From NCBI RefSeq assembly GCF_000373105.1, contig NZ_KB890480.1, positions 118,970 through 182,969 of the forward strand: a stretch of DNA of 64,000 bases, read 5' to 3'. The DNA comes from Neolewinella persica DSM 23188. GTDB taxonomy: Bacteria; Bacteroidota; Bacteroidia; Chitinophagales; Saprospiraceae. Below the pieces are notes generated by a model, which ran no database searches, was not told the origin of the DNA, and worked only from the letters and a program-made list of their open reading frames with translations. This document shows positions 1 to 9,900 of this stretch, piece by piece (positions within the stretch are counted from its first letter, which is position 1; each line of letters opens with the position of its first letter). Made by a program: the position numbers and the translations under genes.

Positions 1-1
1 A

Positions 2-1873
2 TCGCTTTTGGCTCAGTCGCTTGCCGAGCGGCTTGATCCAATACTGGCCAGTCCTCGGGATTCACATCAAATGAGGAAGTTTCGCAATCTCCATAAGGAA
101 CTAATAAATACTGGTGAGATAGTACATGATACGCTGTTTGAGCGGGCATTGGCATTGGCTCATGAGCTGCATGACACCTTGAGCCTGACCGTTCTTCATG
201 CAAACCAAAGCGTGTACAACCTGAACATGGGCGAGGTGGGAAAAGGCTTAGTCAACATAGACGAAGCCATTAAATACGCAATTGCAAGTAACCAGGCCGA
301 TTGGCTACCGTTTTCTTATACTGTTAAGATGGAATTGTTGATGGTCGGAGGGAATACTAAAGAATCTGCCGAACTTGCTTCCGCCCAGGCAAAAGAATAT
401 CACAAGACTGGAGACTTTTACAATGAGGCTGAAGCCTATCAGTTGCTATCTAAGATAAGTGCCAGCTTAGGAAATTATGAGTTGACGATGATGTATGATT
501 CAATCGCTATCGCACTAGCGCGACAAATTAATAATCCGGGCCTCTTAGCGTCAATTCTTTGCTCCTCGTCAGATAATTACAACCTTTTAGGTTATCCGGA
601 AAAAGGCTTGCTCTTGGCTGAGGAAGCATTAGTAGTCGCAGAAGAAAATAAGCTGGAATTTGAAATTGGTAACTTACTTAATTCGCGTGCGGTAGCGAAT
701 ACCGCGCTGGGAAACTATGCCGAAGCACTTAAAGATCATGAATTACTTAAGGAGCTGGAAGGAGATCAGGGATATAGTTGGTGGATGATTGGCAGGGGAA
801 TACTACTGCAGCGAATTGGCCGTCACGAAGAAGCTCGAAAACTGTTGTTGGAGGCGGTCCAGTTGATTAAAGCAACTTCAAACAACCCCCTGGAGCTTAA
901 AAGGTGTTATCAGGCTTTGCAAACGGTGGGCCTGAATCAGGCACAATACGATAGCGTTGCCTGGTACGGCAAACTGATGGAGACGGAGCAAGACTCGCTA
1001 CAGACGGCGAAAAACATCAGGAACCTCCTTGAGCTCGAAGAAAAATATAAGGCTGAAGAAAAGGAAGCGGAAATTCGGCTGCAACAGGAACAACTTGCCC
1101 GTCAGGCGCAGGAAGAACAACTTGCCCGTCAGAGAGTAAAACTTTACGCAACGGCTTGCGGGCTGTTACTAGCGCTTATTATGGGAATCATCTTCTTCCG
1201 CCTCAGCCAAAGGCTGGAAAAGAGCAACCTTGAAAAAGAGCAACTGCTGTCGGAAAAGGAAACCCTGATCGGTGAAATTCATCACCGGGTGAAGAATAAC
1301 TTGCAGGTCGTTTCCAGTCTGTTGCAATTGCAGCGCCGTGGTTTGGATTCCGACGATGAGAAGGGCCAAGAAGCCCTGCTGGAGAGTCAGAGTAGGGTAG
1401 GAGCCATGGGGCTTATTCACATAAAACTGTATCAGGGCAAGGAGGTCACTTCAGTACACATGCCGGAATACCTCGAAGACCTGGGGGAAACCTTGCTCGA
1501 TGCCTATCGGCTGGAAGAACAAGTGGAAATATTCTACGACGTAGCAGACATTAACCTGAAAGTAGATATTGCCATCCATCTCGGACTCATCATCAATGAA
1601 CTGGTAACGAATGCGATGAAATACGCTTTCCCCAAAGGACAAGAAGGAACAATCGAGATTGCTTTGTATCGAGAAAATGATCAGCTTCTCCTGGTGGTGG
1701 CCGATAACGGAGTGGGAACTGCTGGTGCGAAAAAACGCGCTGACAGTACTTCTTTTGGCAGTAATCTGATAAGGCTGCTGACTAAAAAACTTAAGGGAGA
1801 GATCAAGGTACTGGAGGGGCAGGGGTACGGAGTTGAAATACGGTTTCCGGAACAAGGACTGGTAAACGATTGA
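2..1873 (+). CDS. TPR sensor histidine kinase, HisKA_2 type (5' end outside window)
   Basis: Membrane sensor kinase; it should autophosphorylate and pass phosphate to a response regulator. The frame is open to the window edge. The residues just before the first possible start (TTG at 8) match the end of the signal peptide of the next two paralogues, so the true start lies upstream. About 330 residues of TPR helices come first, then a Glu/Gln-rich coiled coil, one membrane helix near 1140-1200, the phospho-acceptor motif HHRVKNNLQ and an HATPase domain (INELVTN N-box, ADNGVG). It differs from its paralogues by a short duplication in the coiled coil (EQLARQ twice). It is followed after 60 bp by a paralogue. 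The family is clear; the stimulus is unknown. Confidence 0.9.
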   Translation, partial: SLLAQSLAERLDPILASPRDSHQMRKFRNLHKELINTGEIVHDTLFERALALAHELHDTLSLTVLHANQSVYNLNMGEVGKGLVNIDEAIKYAIASNQADWLPFSYTVKMELLMVGGNTKESAELASAQAKEYHKTGDFYNEAEAYQLLSKISASLGNYELTMMYDSIAIALARQINNPGLLASILCSSSDNYNLLGYPEKGLLLAEEALVVAEENKLEFEIGNLLNSRAVANTALGNYAEALKDHELLKELEGDQGYSWWMIGRGILLQRIGRHEEARKLLLEAVQLIKATSNNPLELKRCYQALQTVGLNQAQYDSVAWYGKLMETEQDSLQTAKNIRNLLELEEKYKAEEKEAEIRLQQEQLARQAQEEQLARQRVKLYATACGLLLALIMGIIFFRLSQRLEKSNLEKEQLLSEKETLIGEIHHRVKNNLQVVSSLLQLQRRGLDSDDEKGQEALLESQSRVGAMGLIHIKLYQGKEVTSVHMPEYLEDLGETLLDAYRLEEQVEIFYDVADINLKVDIAIHLGLIINELVTNAMKYAFPKGQEGTIEIALYRENDQLLLVVADNGVGTAGAKKRADSTSFGSNLIRLLTKKLKGEIKVLEGQGYGVEIRFPEQGLVND

Positions 1874-1933
1874 CTTTGCTCTCATCTATTGATCAGTAAC
1901 TGGATTTATGCGCATAGAAAAACATTGACTTAA

Positions 1934-3829
1934 ATGAATCGACTTATTTTCCTCTTCTTGATGTCTTGCTTGCCAATGGCGGCGTCGCTTTTTGGTCAAT
2001 CGCTAACGGAGCGGCTTGATTCAGTACTCGCCAGCCCGCGGGATACACATCAGGTCCGGGCGTTGGTTGAATTGTCAGATAGTTACGCACTCAAGATGAT
2101 GGAAGTACCCGACATCTTATTTGAGCGGGGCCTGGAGCTGGCCCACGATTTAAACGATAACCGGGGTCTGGCAGCCCTTTACACGGGGCGCTATCTCTAT
2201 TATTTGAATGGGGGAGAAGTAACAAAAGGCCTGGAAAATGTAGCTCAGGCCAGGAAGTATGCCCGCGCGAGTGGGCAAGATGGGCTGGCACGCTACGCCT
2301 CTATAGACGAGGTAATCCTTTTAATGGTCGGCGGAGATACCGAAGAGGCTGCTGGAAGAGCTTCGGAACTGGTTAAGGAGTTCCATGCCTCCGGAGATTT
2401 AATTGGTGAAACCGAAGCTTATGGTTTACTATCTACCTTGAGTTCCAGTGTTGGGAATTATACGCTCGCGATAGCTTATGACTCCACCGCCATCGAACTG
2501 GCCCGGCTTAGTGGTTTACCAATGACCTTAAGCCGGGCCCTACTGGCCGCATCAGTAAACCGAAGCCTTTTGGGCGATCCGGAAGGTGCCTTAAAGCTGG
2601 CGGAGGAATCATTGGCGATTGCGCGGGAAGAAGATAATAAGTTCGGTATAGAGAACGCGTTGGGCGCGCGGGCGGAGGCAAATACCTCATTGGGAAACTA
2701 TGCAAGGGCAATGGAAGATTACAACCTGCTTACGGTAGGCGAAGGCAATCAGAAAATAACCTGGCAAATGACAAGCAAAGGCTTACTTCTACAGCGAATA
2801 GGTCGCCACAACGAAGCCCGGGCATTGCTGCTGGAGGCTGAAAACATAATCAAATCCACCTCAAATGACCCAATGGAGCTCAAGAGATGTTACGAGGCCT
2901 TGCAAACAGTAGGGCTGAATCAGGTACAGTACGATACGGTGACCTGGTACAGTAAGCTGATGGATGCGCAACAAGATTCATTACAGGCTGCTGAAAACAT
3001 CAAAAATCTTTTTGAACTCAAGAAAAAATATAAGACGGAAGAAAAAGAAGCAGAAATCCGTCTGCAGCAAGTGCAACTTGCTCGTCAGCAAATTAAACTT
3101 TACGCAACGATTTGTGGACTGTTACTAGCGCTTGTCATGGGAATCGTGTTCTTCCGTCTCAGCCAAGGGCTGAAAAAAAGCAACTTTGAAAAGGAGCAAC
3201 TGCTGACGGATAAGGAAACCCTGATCGGGGAAATTCATCACCGGGTAAAGAACAACCTGCAGGTCGTCTCCAGTTTACTGCAAATACAGCGTCGCGGATT
3301 AAAATCTGACGACGAGAAAGGCCGCGAAGCCCTGCTGGAGAGCCAGAGTAGGGTTAGTGCCATGGGGCTGATTCACAATAAACTATATCAAGGGAAGGAG
3401 GTCACCTCAGTTCACATGCCCGAATATCTTAAAGACCTGGGAGAAACCCTACTTGATGCCTACCGGTTGGAGGAACAAGTGGAAATATTTTTTGACGTAG
3501 CAGATATAAGGCTGGACGTAGATAACGCGATTCCCCTGGGGCTCATCATAAATGAGCTAGTAACCAATTCCCTTAAATATGCTTTTCCTAAAGGCCGTGA
3601 GGGAACTATTGAAATTGCACTGCACCGTGATAATGGTCGGGTGCGGCTGGAAGTAACCGATAACGGGGTAGGAAGCGCGGCGGCAGAAAACCGTACCGAC
3701 AGTACTTCCTATGGTACGAACCTGATCGGACTACTTACTAAAAAACTTAAGGGAGAGATCAAAATACTTAACGGCAAGGGATACGGTGTTGAAATACGAT
3801 TCCCGGAACAAAGGCTGGTGAACAATTAA
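1934..3829 (+). CDS. TPR sensor histidine kinase, HisKA_2 type (second of three)
   Basis: Complete paralogue of the preceding gene, 631 residues. A signal peptide ends near FGQ (residue 22), so the TPR region (about 25-340) should be periplasmic. A coiled coil follows, then a membrane helix at about 388-408, HisKA_2 with HHRVKNNLQ (likely phospho-acceptor H436) and an HATPase domain ending near 625. Its TPR part is the most divergent of the three copies, whereas its kinase part is close to that of the third copy. That mosaic pattern suggests recombination between copies. The gaps to both neighbours are exactly 60 bp and similar in sequence. Confidence 0.92.
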   Translation: MNRLIFLFLMSCLPMAASLFGQSLTERLDSVLASPRDTHQVRALVELSDSYALKMMEVPDILFERGLELAHDLNDNRGLAALYTGRYLYYLNGGEVTKGLENVAQARKYARASGQDGLARYASIDEVILLMVGGDTEEAAGRASELVKEFHASGDLIGETEAYGLLSTLSSSVGNYTLAIAYDSTAIELARLSGLPMTLSRALLAASVNRSLLGDPEGALKLAEESLAIAREEDNKFGIENALGARAEANTSLGNYARAMEDYNLLTVGEGNQKITWQMTSKGLLLQRIGRHNEARALLLEAENIIKSTSNDPMELKRCYEALQTVGLNQVQYDTVTWYSKLMDAQQDSLQAAENIKNLFELKKKYKTEEKEAEIRLQQVQLARQQIKLYATICGLLLALVMGIVFFRLSQGLKKSNFEKEQLLTDKETLIGEIHHRVKNNLQVVSSLLQIQRRGLKSDDEKGREALLESQSRVSAMGLIHNKLYQGKEVTSVHMPEYLKDLGETLLDAYRLEEQVEIFFDVADIRLDVDNAIPLGLIINELVTNSLKYAFPKGREGTIEIALHRDNGRVRLEVTDNGVGSAAAENRTDSTSYGTNLIGLLTKKLKGEIKILNGKGYGVEIRFPEQRLVNN

Positions 3830-3889
3830 ATACGCCTCATTTTATGGATCAGCACCCGGACTTATGCGTTTCGAAAAACAACGTCTAAA

Positions 3890-5767
3890 ATGTATCGTAC
3901 TTTTCTCCTTCTTTTGATGTTTTGCTTACCGCTGACCGCGTCGCTATCCGCACAAGCGTTCCCTGGACGGCTTGATTCAATACTGGCCACCCCTCGGGAT
4001 ACTCATCACCTGGAGCGCCTTAACGAACTCCTTACGGACCTGATTAATGTTGGTGATTTAGTGCCTGATACATTGTTTGAGCAGGCAATTGCATTAGCTC
4101 ATGAGTTGGAAGATCCCTGGAGCCTGGCCCTTATTTATTCGAATCGTAGCGTGTATAACCTCAACACCGGCAAGGTGGAAAAAGGCCTGGCATACATTGA
4201 AGAAGGTATTAAATACGCTATTGAAAGTAATCAGCTGTTCTTGTTAGCAGAATCCTACGCGACTAAGATAGAGCTGTTGATGGTTGGGGGATACACTAAA
4301 GAATCTGCTGAACTGGCTTCCGCTCTGGCCAAAAAATATCATGACTCGGGAGACTTATATGACGAGGCCAGGATATATCAGATGATGTCTGGTATAAGTT
4401 CGAGCTTAGGTAATTACGAATTGACGATGATCTATGATTCTACTGCCATCGCACTGGCGCGTCAAAGCGAATATGTTGACATCCTGGCCTCAGTTCTCTG
4501 CTCTGCGTCGGACAACCTTACCTTTTTAGGCTATCCGGAAAAGGGCTTGCGTCTGGCGGAGGAAGCACTAAAGATAACAGAAGAATATGAGTTGGACCTT
4601 GAAATGGGGAACATATTAAGTGCGCGCGCGGACGCTAATACTGCGTTGGGAAATTATACCGAAGCACTTAAAGATTATGAAATTCTGAAGGCCATGGAAG
4701 GTGACCAGAAATACGCTTGGTGGATGATCAGCAGAGGCATATTATTACAGCGAATTGGTCGCCATGATGAAGCTCGGAATATACTATTGGAAGCAGCCAG
4801 GCTAGTCAAAGAAACCTCGAACAACCCCGTAGAACTTAAAAGAATTTACCAAGCCTTGCGGACAACTGGTCTGAACCAGTCTCAGTACGATAGTGTAGCC
4901 TGGTATGGTAAACTGATGGAAGCTGAGCAAGATTCATTACAGGCTGCGGAAAACATCAAAAATCTTCTGGAACTCGAAAAAAAGTACAAGACGGAAGAGA
5001 AGGAAGCCGAAATCCTTCTTCAGAAAGAACAACTGGCTCGTCAGAAAATTATTCTTTACGTAACAATTTTTGGGCTCCTGCTTGCACTGGTAACGGGAAT
5101 CACCTTCTTCTTCCTCAGCCGGCAGCTGAAAAAGCGTAACCTTGAAAAAGAACAATTGCTAACGGACAAGGAAGTCCTGATCGGGGAAATTCACCATCGG
5201 GTGAAGAACAACCTGCAGGTCGTTTCCAGTTTGTTGCAAATACAACGTCGTGGCCTGGAGTCCGGCGACGACAAAGGCCACGAAGCCCTGTTGGAAAGCC
5301 AGAGTAGGGTAAGTGCGATGGGGCTGATTCACAATAAGTTGTATCAAGGAACAGAGGTCACCTCAGTACATATGCCCGAATACCTCAAAGACCTGGGCGA
5401 AACACTGCTCGATGCCTACCGGCTGGAAGAGCAGGTGGAAATATTTTATGACGTAGCAGATTTGAGGCTTGACGTTGATAAAGCCATTCCCCTCGGGCTC
5501 ATCATCAATGAGTTAGTAACCAATTCCCTTAAGTATGCTTTTCCTGAAGGACGGGAAGGAACAATTGAGATCGCATTACATCGTGAGGAAGGTCGGCTGA
5601 GGTTGGAGGTATCCGATGATGGTGTGGGGAGCGGCGCAGCGAAAAAACGGGCCGACGGTACTTCTTACGGTACAAACCTTATTGGATTACTGACCAGGAA
5701 ACTGAAAGGGTCATTACGAATGCTCGAAGGTAGTGGCTACGGCGTAGAGATTGTCTTCTCAGAATAA
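3890..5767 (+). CDS. TPR sensor histidine kinase, HisKA_2 type (third of three)
   Basis: 625 residues with the same layout: signal peptide ending near SAQ, TPR sensor, coiled coil, membrane helix, HHRVKNNLQ (H436) and HATPase with INELVTN and SDDGVG. The TPR region resembles the first copy most (shared NLN, YAI and TKESAELAS segments), while the kinase region resembles the second copy. The stop codon lies 4 bp from the stop of a convergent LytTR regulator, the most likely phosphorylation partner on position alone. Confidence 0.92.
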   Translation: MYRTFLLLLMFCLPLTASLSAQAFPGRLDSILATPRDTHHLERLNELLTDLINVGDLVPDTLFEQAIALAHELEDPWSLALIYSNRSVYNLNTGKVEKGLAYIEEGIKYAIESNQLFLLAESYATKIELLMVGGYTKESAELASALAKKYHDSGDLYDEARIYQMMSGISSSLGNYELTMIYDSTAIALARQSEYVDILASVLCSASDNLTFLGYPEKGLRLAEEALKITEEYELDLEMGNILSARADANTALGNYTEALKDYEILKAMEGDQKYAWWMISRGILLQRIGRHDEARNILLEAARLVKETSNNPVELKRIYQALRTTGLNQSQYDSVAWYGKLMEAEQDSLQAAENIKNLLELEKKYKTEEKEAEILLQKEQLARQKIILYVTIFGLLLALVTGITFFFLSRQLKKRNLEKEQLLTDKEVLIGEIHHRVKNNLQVVSSLLQIQRRGLESGDDKGHEALLESQSRVSAMGLIHNKLYQGTEVTSVHMPEYLKDLGETLLDAYRLEEQVEIFYDVADLRLDVDKAIPLGLIINELVTNSLKYAFPEGREGTIEIALHREEGRLRLEVSDDGVGSGAAKKRADGTSYGTNLIGLLTRKLKGSLRMLEGSGYGVEIVFSE

Positions 5768-5771
5768 GTGC

Positions 5772-6509
5772 CTACATCTTATTAACCAATACCAGGATCT
5801 CCGCACGTTTCGACCTACTCAGGGGCACTTTATGCTTGTCAAGAAATACATAGAGTTCGCTGATCTCCGTAATCCGGTTCAGGTTTACTACGTAAGAACG
5901 GTGGCAACGAAAGAAAGGCGATTCCGCAGGCAACTGAGCGCTGATTTTCTTTAAGGTCTTTGTAGCCAGGTACTCCTTGTCTTTGGTGTACACCTTGCAA
6001 TAATAATCGTCAGCTTCAAGGTAGAGTATGTCGGTGAACATCAGGCGGACTAACCTTTCTTTAACCTTGATGAAGAGGCGATCCTGCGTCGCCTGAACTG
6101 AATCTTCTTTTGCAAAGGCAACCGGCAACTGTTCGGAAGAAGCTCTCCCTATGGCCAGCTCAATCGCATGGACCAGGTCCCGGCCCCGATAAGGCTTGGA
6201 GAGGAAGGCCTGAGGCCGCGCCTGGCGCGCACGGCGAAACATGGCGTCGTCAGAATTACTGGTCAGAAAAACCAACGATGCATTGGTCGTTTTGCGCAGC
6301 AGTAAGGCAGTCTCTATTCCGTCAAGCTTGCCGGCCAACTTAATGTCCATCAAAATCAGGTCCGGGACTTGATTATTCACTTTTAATATAGCTCCTTCAC
6401 CACTATCTACGTTGGCCATTACCTGGTAACCGAGCTCGGTCAACCGGTCCTGTAGGTCGGCAGCGATAATGGGCTCATCTTCTACAATGAGGATGTTTTT
6501 CTTTTTCAT
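5772..6509 (-). CDS. LytTR-family response regulator
   Basis: 245 residues. The N-terminal receiver domain starts with ILIVEDEP (acidic pocket) and carries the phosphorylatable Asp in LILMDIKLAG (D55). The C-terminal LytTR DNA-binding domain (about 140-243) includes YLEADDYYCKV and FFRCHRSYVVNL. Regulators of this class bind DNA through the LytTR beta-sheet after phosphorylation. It converges on the triplicated HisKA_2 kinases with a 4-bp gap, which supports a functional pairing; HisKA_2 kinases and LytTR regulators commonly pair in Bacteroidota. The ATG at 6509 gives a full receiver domain. Confidence 0.93.
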   Translation of the reverse strand: MKKKNILIVEDEPIIAADLQDRLTELGYQVMANVDSGEGAILKVNNQVPDLILMDIKLAGKLDGIETALLLRKTTNASLVFLTSNSDDAMFRRARQARPQAFLSKPYRGRDLVHAIELAIGRASSEQLPVAFAKEDSVQATQDRLFIKVKERLVRLMFTDILYLEADDYYCKVYTKDKEYLATKTLKKISAQLPAESPFFRCHRSYVVNLNRITEISELYVFLDKHKVPLSRSKRAEILVLVNKM

Positions 6510-6645
6510 GGGTTTTTGCTAACGACAATACTTTGAATTCTTATGAACACGCCATTCGGCAGATTTTCGTCTCTGGAAAAAATCGAAAGCCTGGATAATC
6601 GCTTGAAGTTACAAGGTATTTATCGAGCTTGTTATTTCCGCAGAC

Positions 6646-6679
6646 AAAAAAACCGGAGCAGGCCTGTAGCCTGCTCCGG
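6646..6679 (-). terminator. Rho-independent terminator, minus strand
   Basis: A perfect 11-bp stem (CCGGAGCAGGC at 6653-6663, GCCTGCTCCGG at 6669-6679) with a 5-nt loop is followed, on the minus strand, by seven T. It probably backs up the hairpin at 6915-6944 and shields the LytTR gene from readthrough. Confidence 0.8.
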
Positions 6680-6905
6680 TAAAAGTACTGTTCAAAATGT
6701 GTGTCTCAAAAAAATCAAATTCAATTTAATAGAAAACTATATTATCTATGTTGTCCTGTTATCGCAAAAATAAGCCGACGGTAGCGTTGCTTGCTATCGT
6801 TTTAAGTCAAGAGGCATAAATAGTCAGGGAACGGTCGCTTTCTTCAGGTAAGGCTGATTTGCCGGCACTCGGGGAATCAGCTTCCCAACTCTCCGGCGTG
6901 CCAGG

Positions 6906-6944
6906 AAAATAAAACGCCCGCCCTCCATAATGGAGAGGCGGGCG
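6906..6944 (-). terminator. Rho-independent terminator of the DUF5722 gene
   Basis: Arms at 6915-6927 and 6931-6944 (CGCCCGCC against GGCGGGCG, then CTCCA against TGGAG with one bulge) form a GC-rich stem. On the minus strand it is followed by TTTTATTTT. It lies 27 bp beyond the stop codon at 6971. Confidence 0.85.
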
Positions 6945-6970
6945 CTCATAATTACAGTGCTAATAACTTA

Positions 6971-9900
6971 TTATCGCTTAACGACGATCCGCTGGGCCAC
7001 GGTAGTTCCGTTTATGGTGCCACCGAAAATATAGAGGCCATTTGGAATGTCGCCAAGGCGAACCCGTAGGCGGCTGCCGGAGATTTCCGTGCGGACGGGC
7101 AGGCGCTGGCCACGCACATTAAGCAGGTAAATATGGTCAACGGCTTTGATGTCTGTATCCCAGTTCAGGTCCGTGTAATCCACAGCAGGATTAGGGGAGA
7201 GTTGGGCGGTGAACGCAGGTGCAGTCAATAGTTCCGTTGGAGGAGCAGTATTCTTAGCCAGCGGCGCAGCGGCAGGTTCAATTCCCCACACCAGACTGCC
7301 GTTGAGGTAGGCCGTAATGTTCAGGTTGACCAGTGAGTTGTTGCCTGTAGCCTGGTAAGAGTGGTCATCCGTCTCGTCAAAGTTAGACCAGTTATCCTTC
7401 GCCAACCGGAACTTCATCTGTCCCGTTTCACTGCCGGCACCCAACTGGCCAAGACTGGCATCGAATCCGACTTCAAGGTAACGTGAACCGCCCGTCAGGT
7501 CACCAGCGTCAACGATTTGACGGGTGACGTTAGCAGCACCCAATACGGCGTAATCCAGGTTAGGGGTTACGGTCGACGTGCCTTCCGGTGTAAACCAGTA
7601 ACGTAAGGTTAGGTCAGCATAATCGACGGGTACATTGCCATCGTTCACCAGATTCAGCTCCGGTTTGATGGTGTTGTTACCGGCGTTGTCCGTATTCTTA
7701 TGCATTGCCTTCAGGCTTACCACCGGCGCTACGGGCGTAGGCTCGGTACCCCAGATCAGTTCCCCGTTGCGGTAAAGGGTAATTGTGGTGGTTTCTACGA
7801 AACTGTTGCCGTTGGCAACGCTGTAATCATCCGTCTCGTCAAAGTTCGTCCAGTTAGCCTTCGTGATGCGGGTTTTGATGTCGCCGGTATTACCGTTGGC
7901 CGGCACCTCGAAGGAGGTATTGAAACTCATCTCCAGGTAATGGTCGGCGCCGGTGTAGGGGCCATCCAGAGCGACGAAGGATCCCGAGACATCGTTGGTG
8001 CCCAGAGCGGCGTAGTCGACCCAGAAATTCAGCGGCGCCAGGTTCTCTGCCGTAAACCAGTACCTTACGGTAATGTCGTTCAGGCCAACGGGCATATCCG
8101 ATTCGTTGCGCAGTTGGAGGCGCGGGGCAATCTTGTTATTGGTTGGCTTGTTGTTGTCGCCGTTCCGGTAATCGACTACCAGGAAGGGAGCGGTCACCGT
8201 TGCCGGATCAGAGAAACAGGAGGTCGTGTTGGCGGTTAGCAGGGCAGCAACGCGGTAAGCGTAGTCCGTGCCGGCAGTAACCGTAGCATCGGTGTAGTTC
8301 GTATCAGTTACCGTGGCCAGGGTAGCGAAGGGTGCGCCGTCTTCACTGCGCTCCACCACAAACCCTGCACCTGCGCCCCCGCCCAGATCGGTCCACGAAA
8401 GCGCAATCTCCGTCACGGAAACGCCCGTTGCCGTGAGATTGGCGACCGCCTGAAGGTCAAAATTCAGCTCCAGGTCATCGCCTACACTCAGTGTGTCCAC
8501 AACTAATGGCACACCACCTTTACTGATCATCAGCGGCTGGTCTACGTTGGAGGCTACGTTGAAGAAACTTACCGTACCATCGGCCTGCGGAAACTTGTGC
8601 TCACCGTTGAAGCTGACCAGTACGTCGGTCAGGTCATCGTCGCAGTTCACGACGTTCATCAGTACCCGGTAGGGCGTGGTCTCGCTGGCAAAATTGAACT
8701 GGATCTCCGACCAGTCATTGATGCCGATCACGGATTTGTATGAGTCGAGCACAGCGTCTTCGTTGGCGGTGCCAGCAGCTTCCCACACAAACCAACTTGG
8801 CTTTTTCACGTTGAAGGAATCCGGGCGTATGGTGCTACCGGTCCACAGGCCGAAGAGCAAACCACCCTCGAAAGGGTTATCTACCCAGCGGTGGTACTGG
8901 ATGTTCTCGATGGCGGAAAGCCGCTGGTCGGTCTTTTTCCAAAAGTAAGCCAAAGCGGCAGCCTGACGCTCTTGGGTGAAGGCGGGGCTGGTGGCCGTAT
9001 TACTACTGAAACCATTCTCCGACAGGAGGATCGTCCGCACCTTTTTGCCGTTATACAACCAGCTTTCCTGGCGTACAAAAGCGTCGATTACCTCCAGGTT
9101 ACGGGGCGTGATCTGGGCGGCGTTGAAGTTGAGCGGAGTGGCGCTGATGGCGTCGTTCCAAACGGCGGGGTTGCGTAGGTTGGTGGGGTAGGAGTGCCAG
9201 CCGATGCCCCACTCGTAATCGCCTTCCAGCTTCATAAGATTGTTGATGGTGGTCAGGATCTCCTTGGAGCGGAAATTAGGGCCGTTCTCGCCACCTACCT
9301 TACTGGCAAAGTGTTTGGTGTAGGAACCGAAGACCTTCGCCGTCGGGTTGTATTTACGGGCCGTGAAGTGAACCATGCGCATGCTGCGGTCGTAGATCTG
9401 GGAGTAGAGCGGCGCGGGCTTCTCGCCGGCGTGCGTCCAGCTCGTATGAGCGTCTACCTCATTGTGGATGATCCACTGGTCCAGGCGGCCGTAAAGCCCA
9501 TCGGGGCGGGAGTAGCGCTTCGCAAGAAAGTCAACCAACATCGTGTAATGCTCAATGCCTCGGGCATCGGTAACGTTGGCCATGCTGTACAGGCCGAGGC
9601 TGGCGTCCGGGTGAGTAAAGATGCTATCGAGCAGCGGGTTGGTGAAGTTGATCGGAATCAGCAACACGAAGGAAGTCTTGATGCCTGCGTCGGTACAAGC
9701 TTTGATCCGGCTGTCAAGGTTATTGACGAAGTTCTGGTTAATGTTGTACGTCTTACCGTTGAACTCGTGGGTCGTCGTACTGGCATTAGGGTTGGCCGCA
9801 AAAACACCGTTGAGGATCAGGTTGATCTTCATGCTGGTAATGCCCAGATCGGTCAGGTCATCGAAATTAGAAAGGGTGTTGGGGGTCAGGCCGTCGAGTC

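Larger units (their letters stand above)
6510..6970. other. Intergenic region with two terminator hairpins
   Basis: This 461-bp gap lies between the start of the LytTR regulator and the stop of the DUF5722 gene. It holds two hairpins followed by T-tracts on the minus strand (listed separately). The promoter of the regulator should lie in 6510-6650. I see no credible gene: the short frame at 6543-6773 runs straight through a hairpin. Confidence 0.6.

Noticed and set aside
6543-6773. 76-codon frame upstream of the LytTR gene
   Set aside because: It runs through a perfect terminator hairpin and has no protein-like features.
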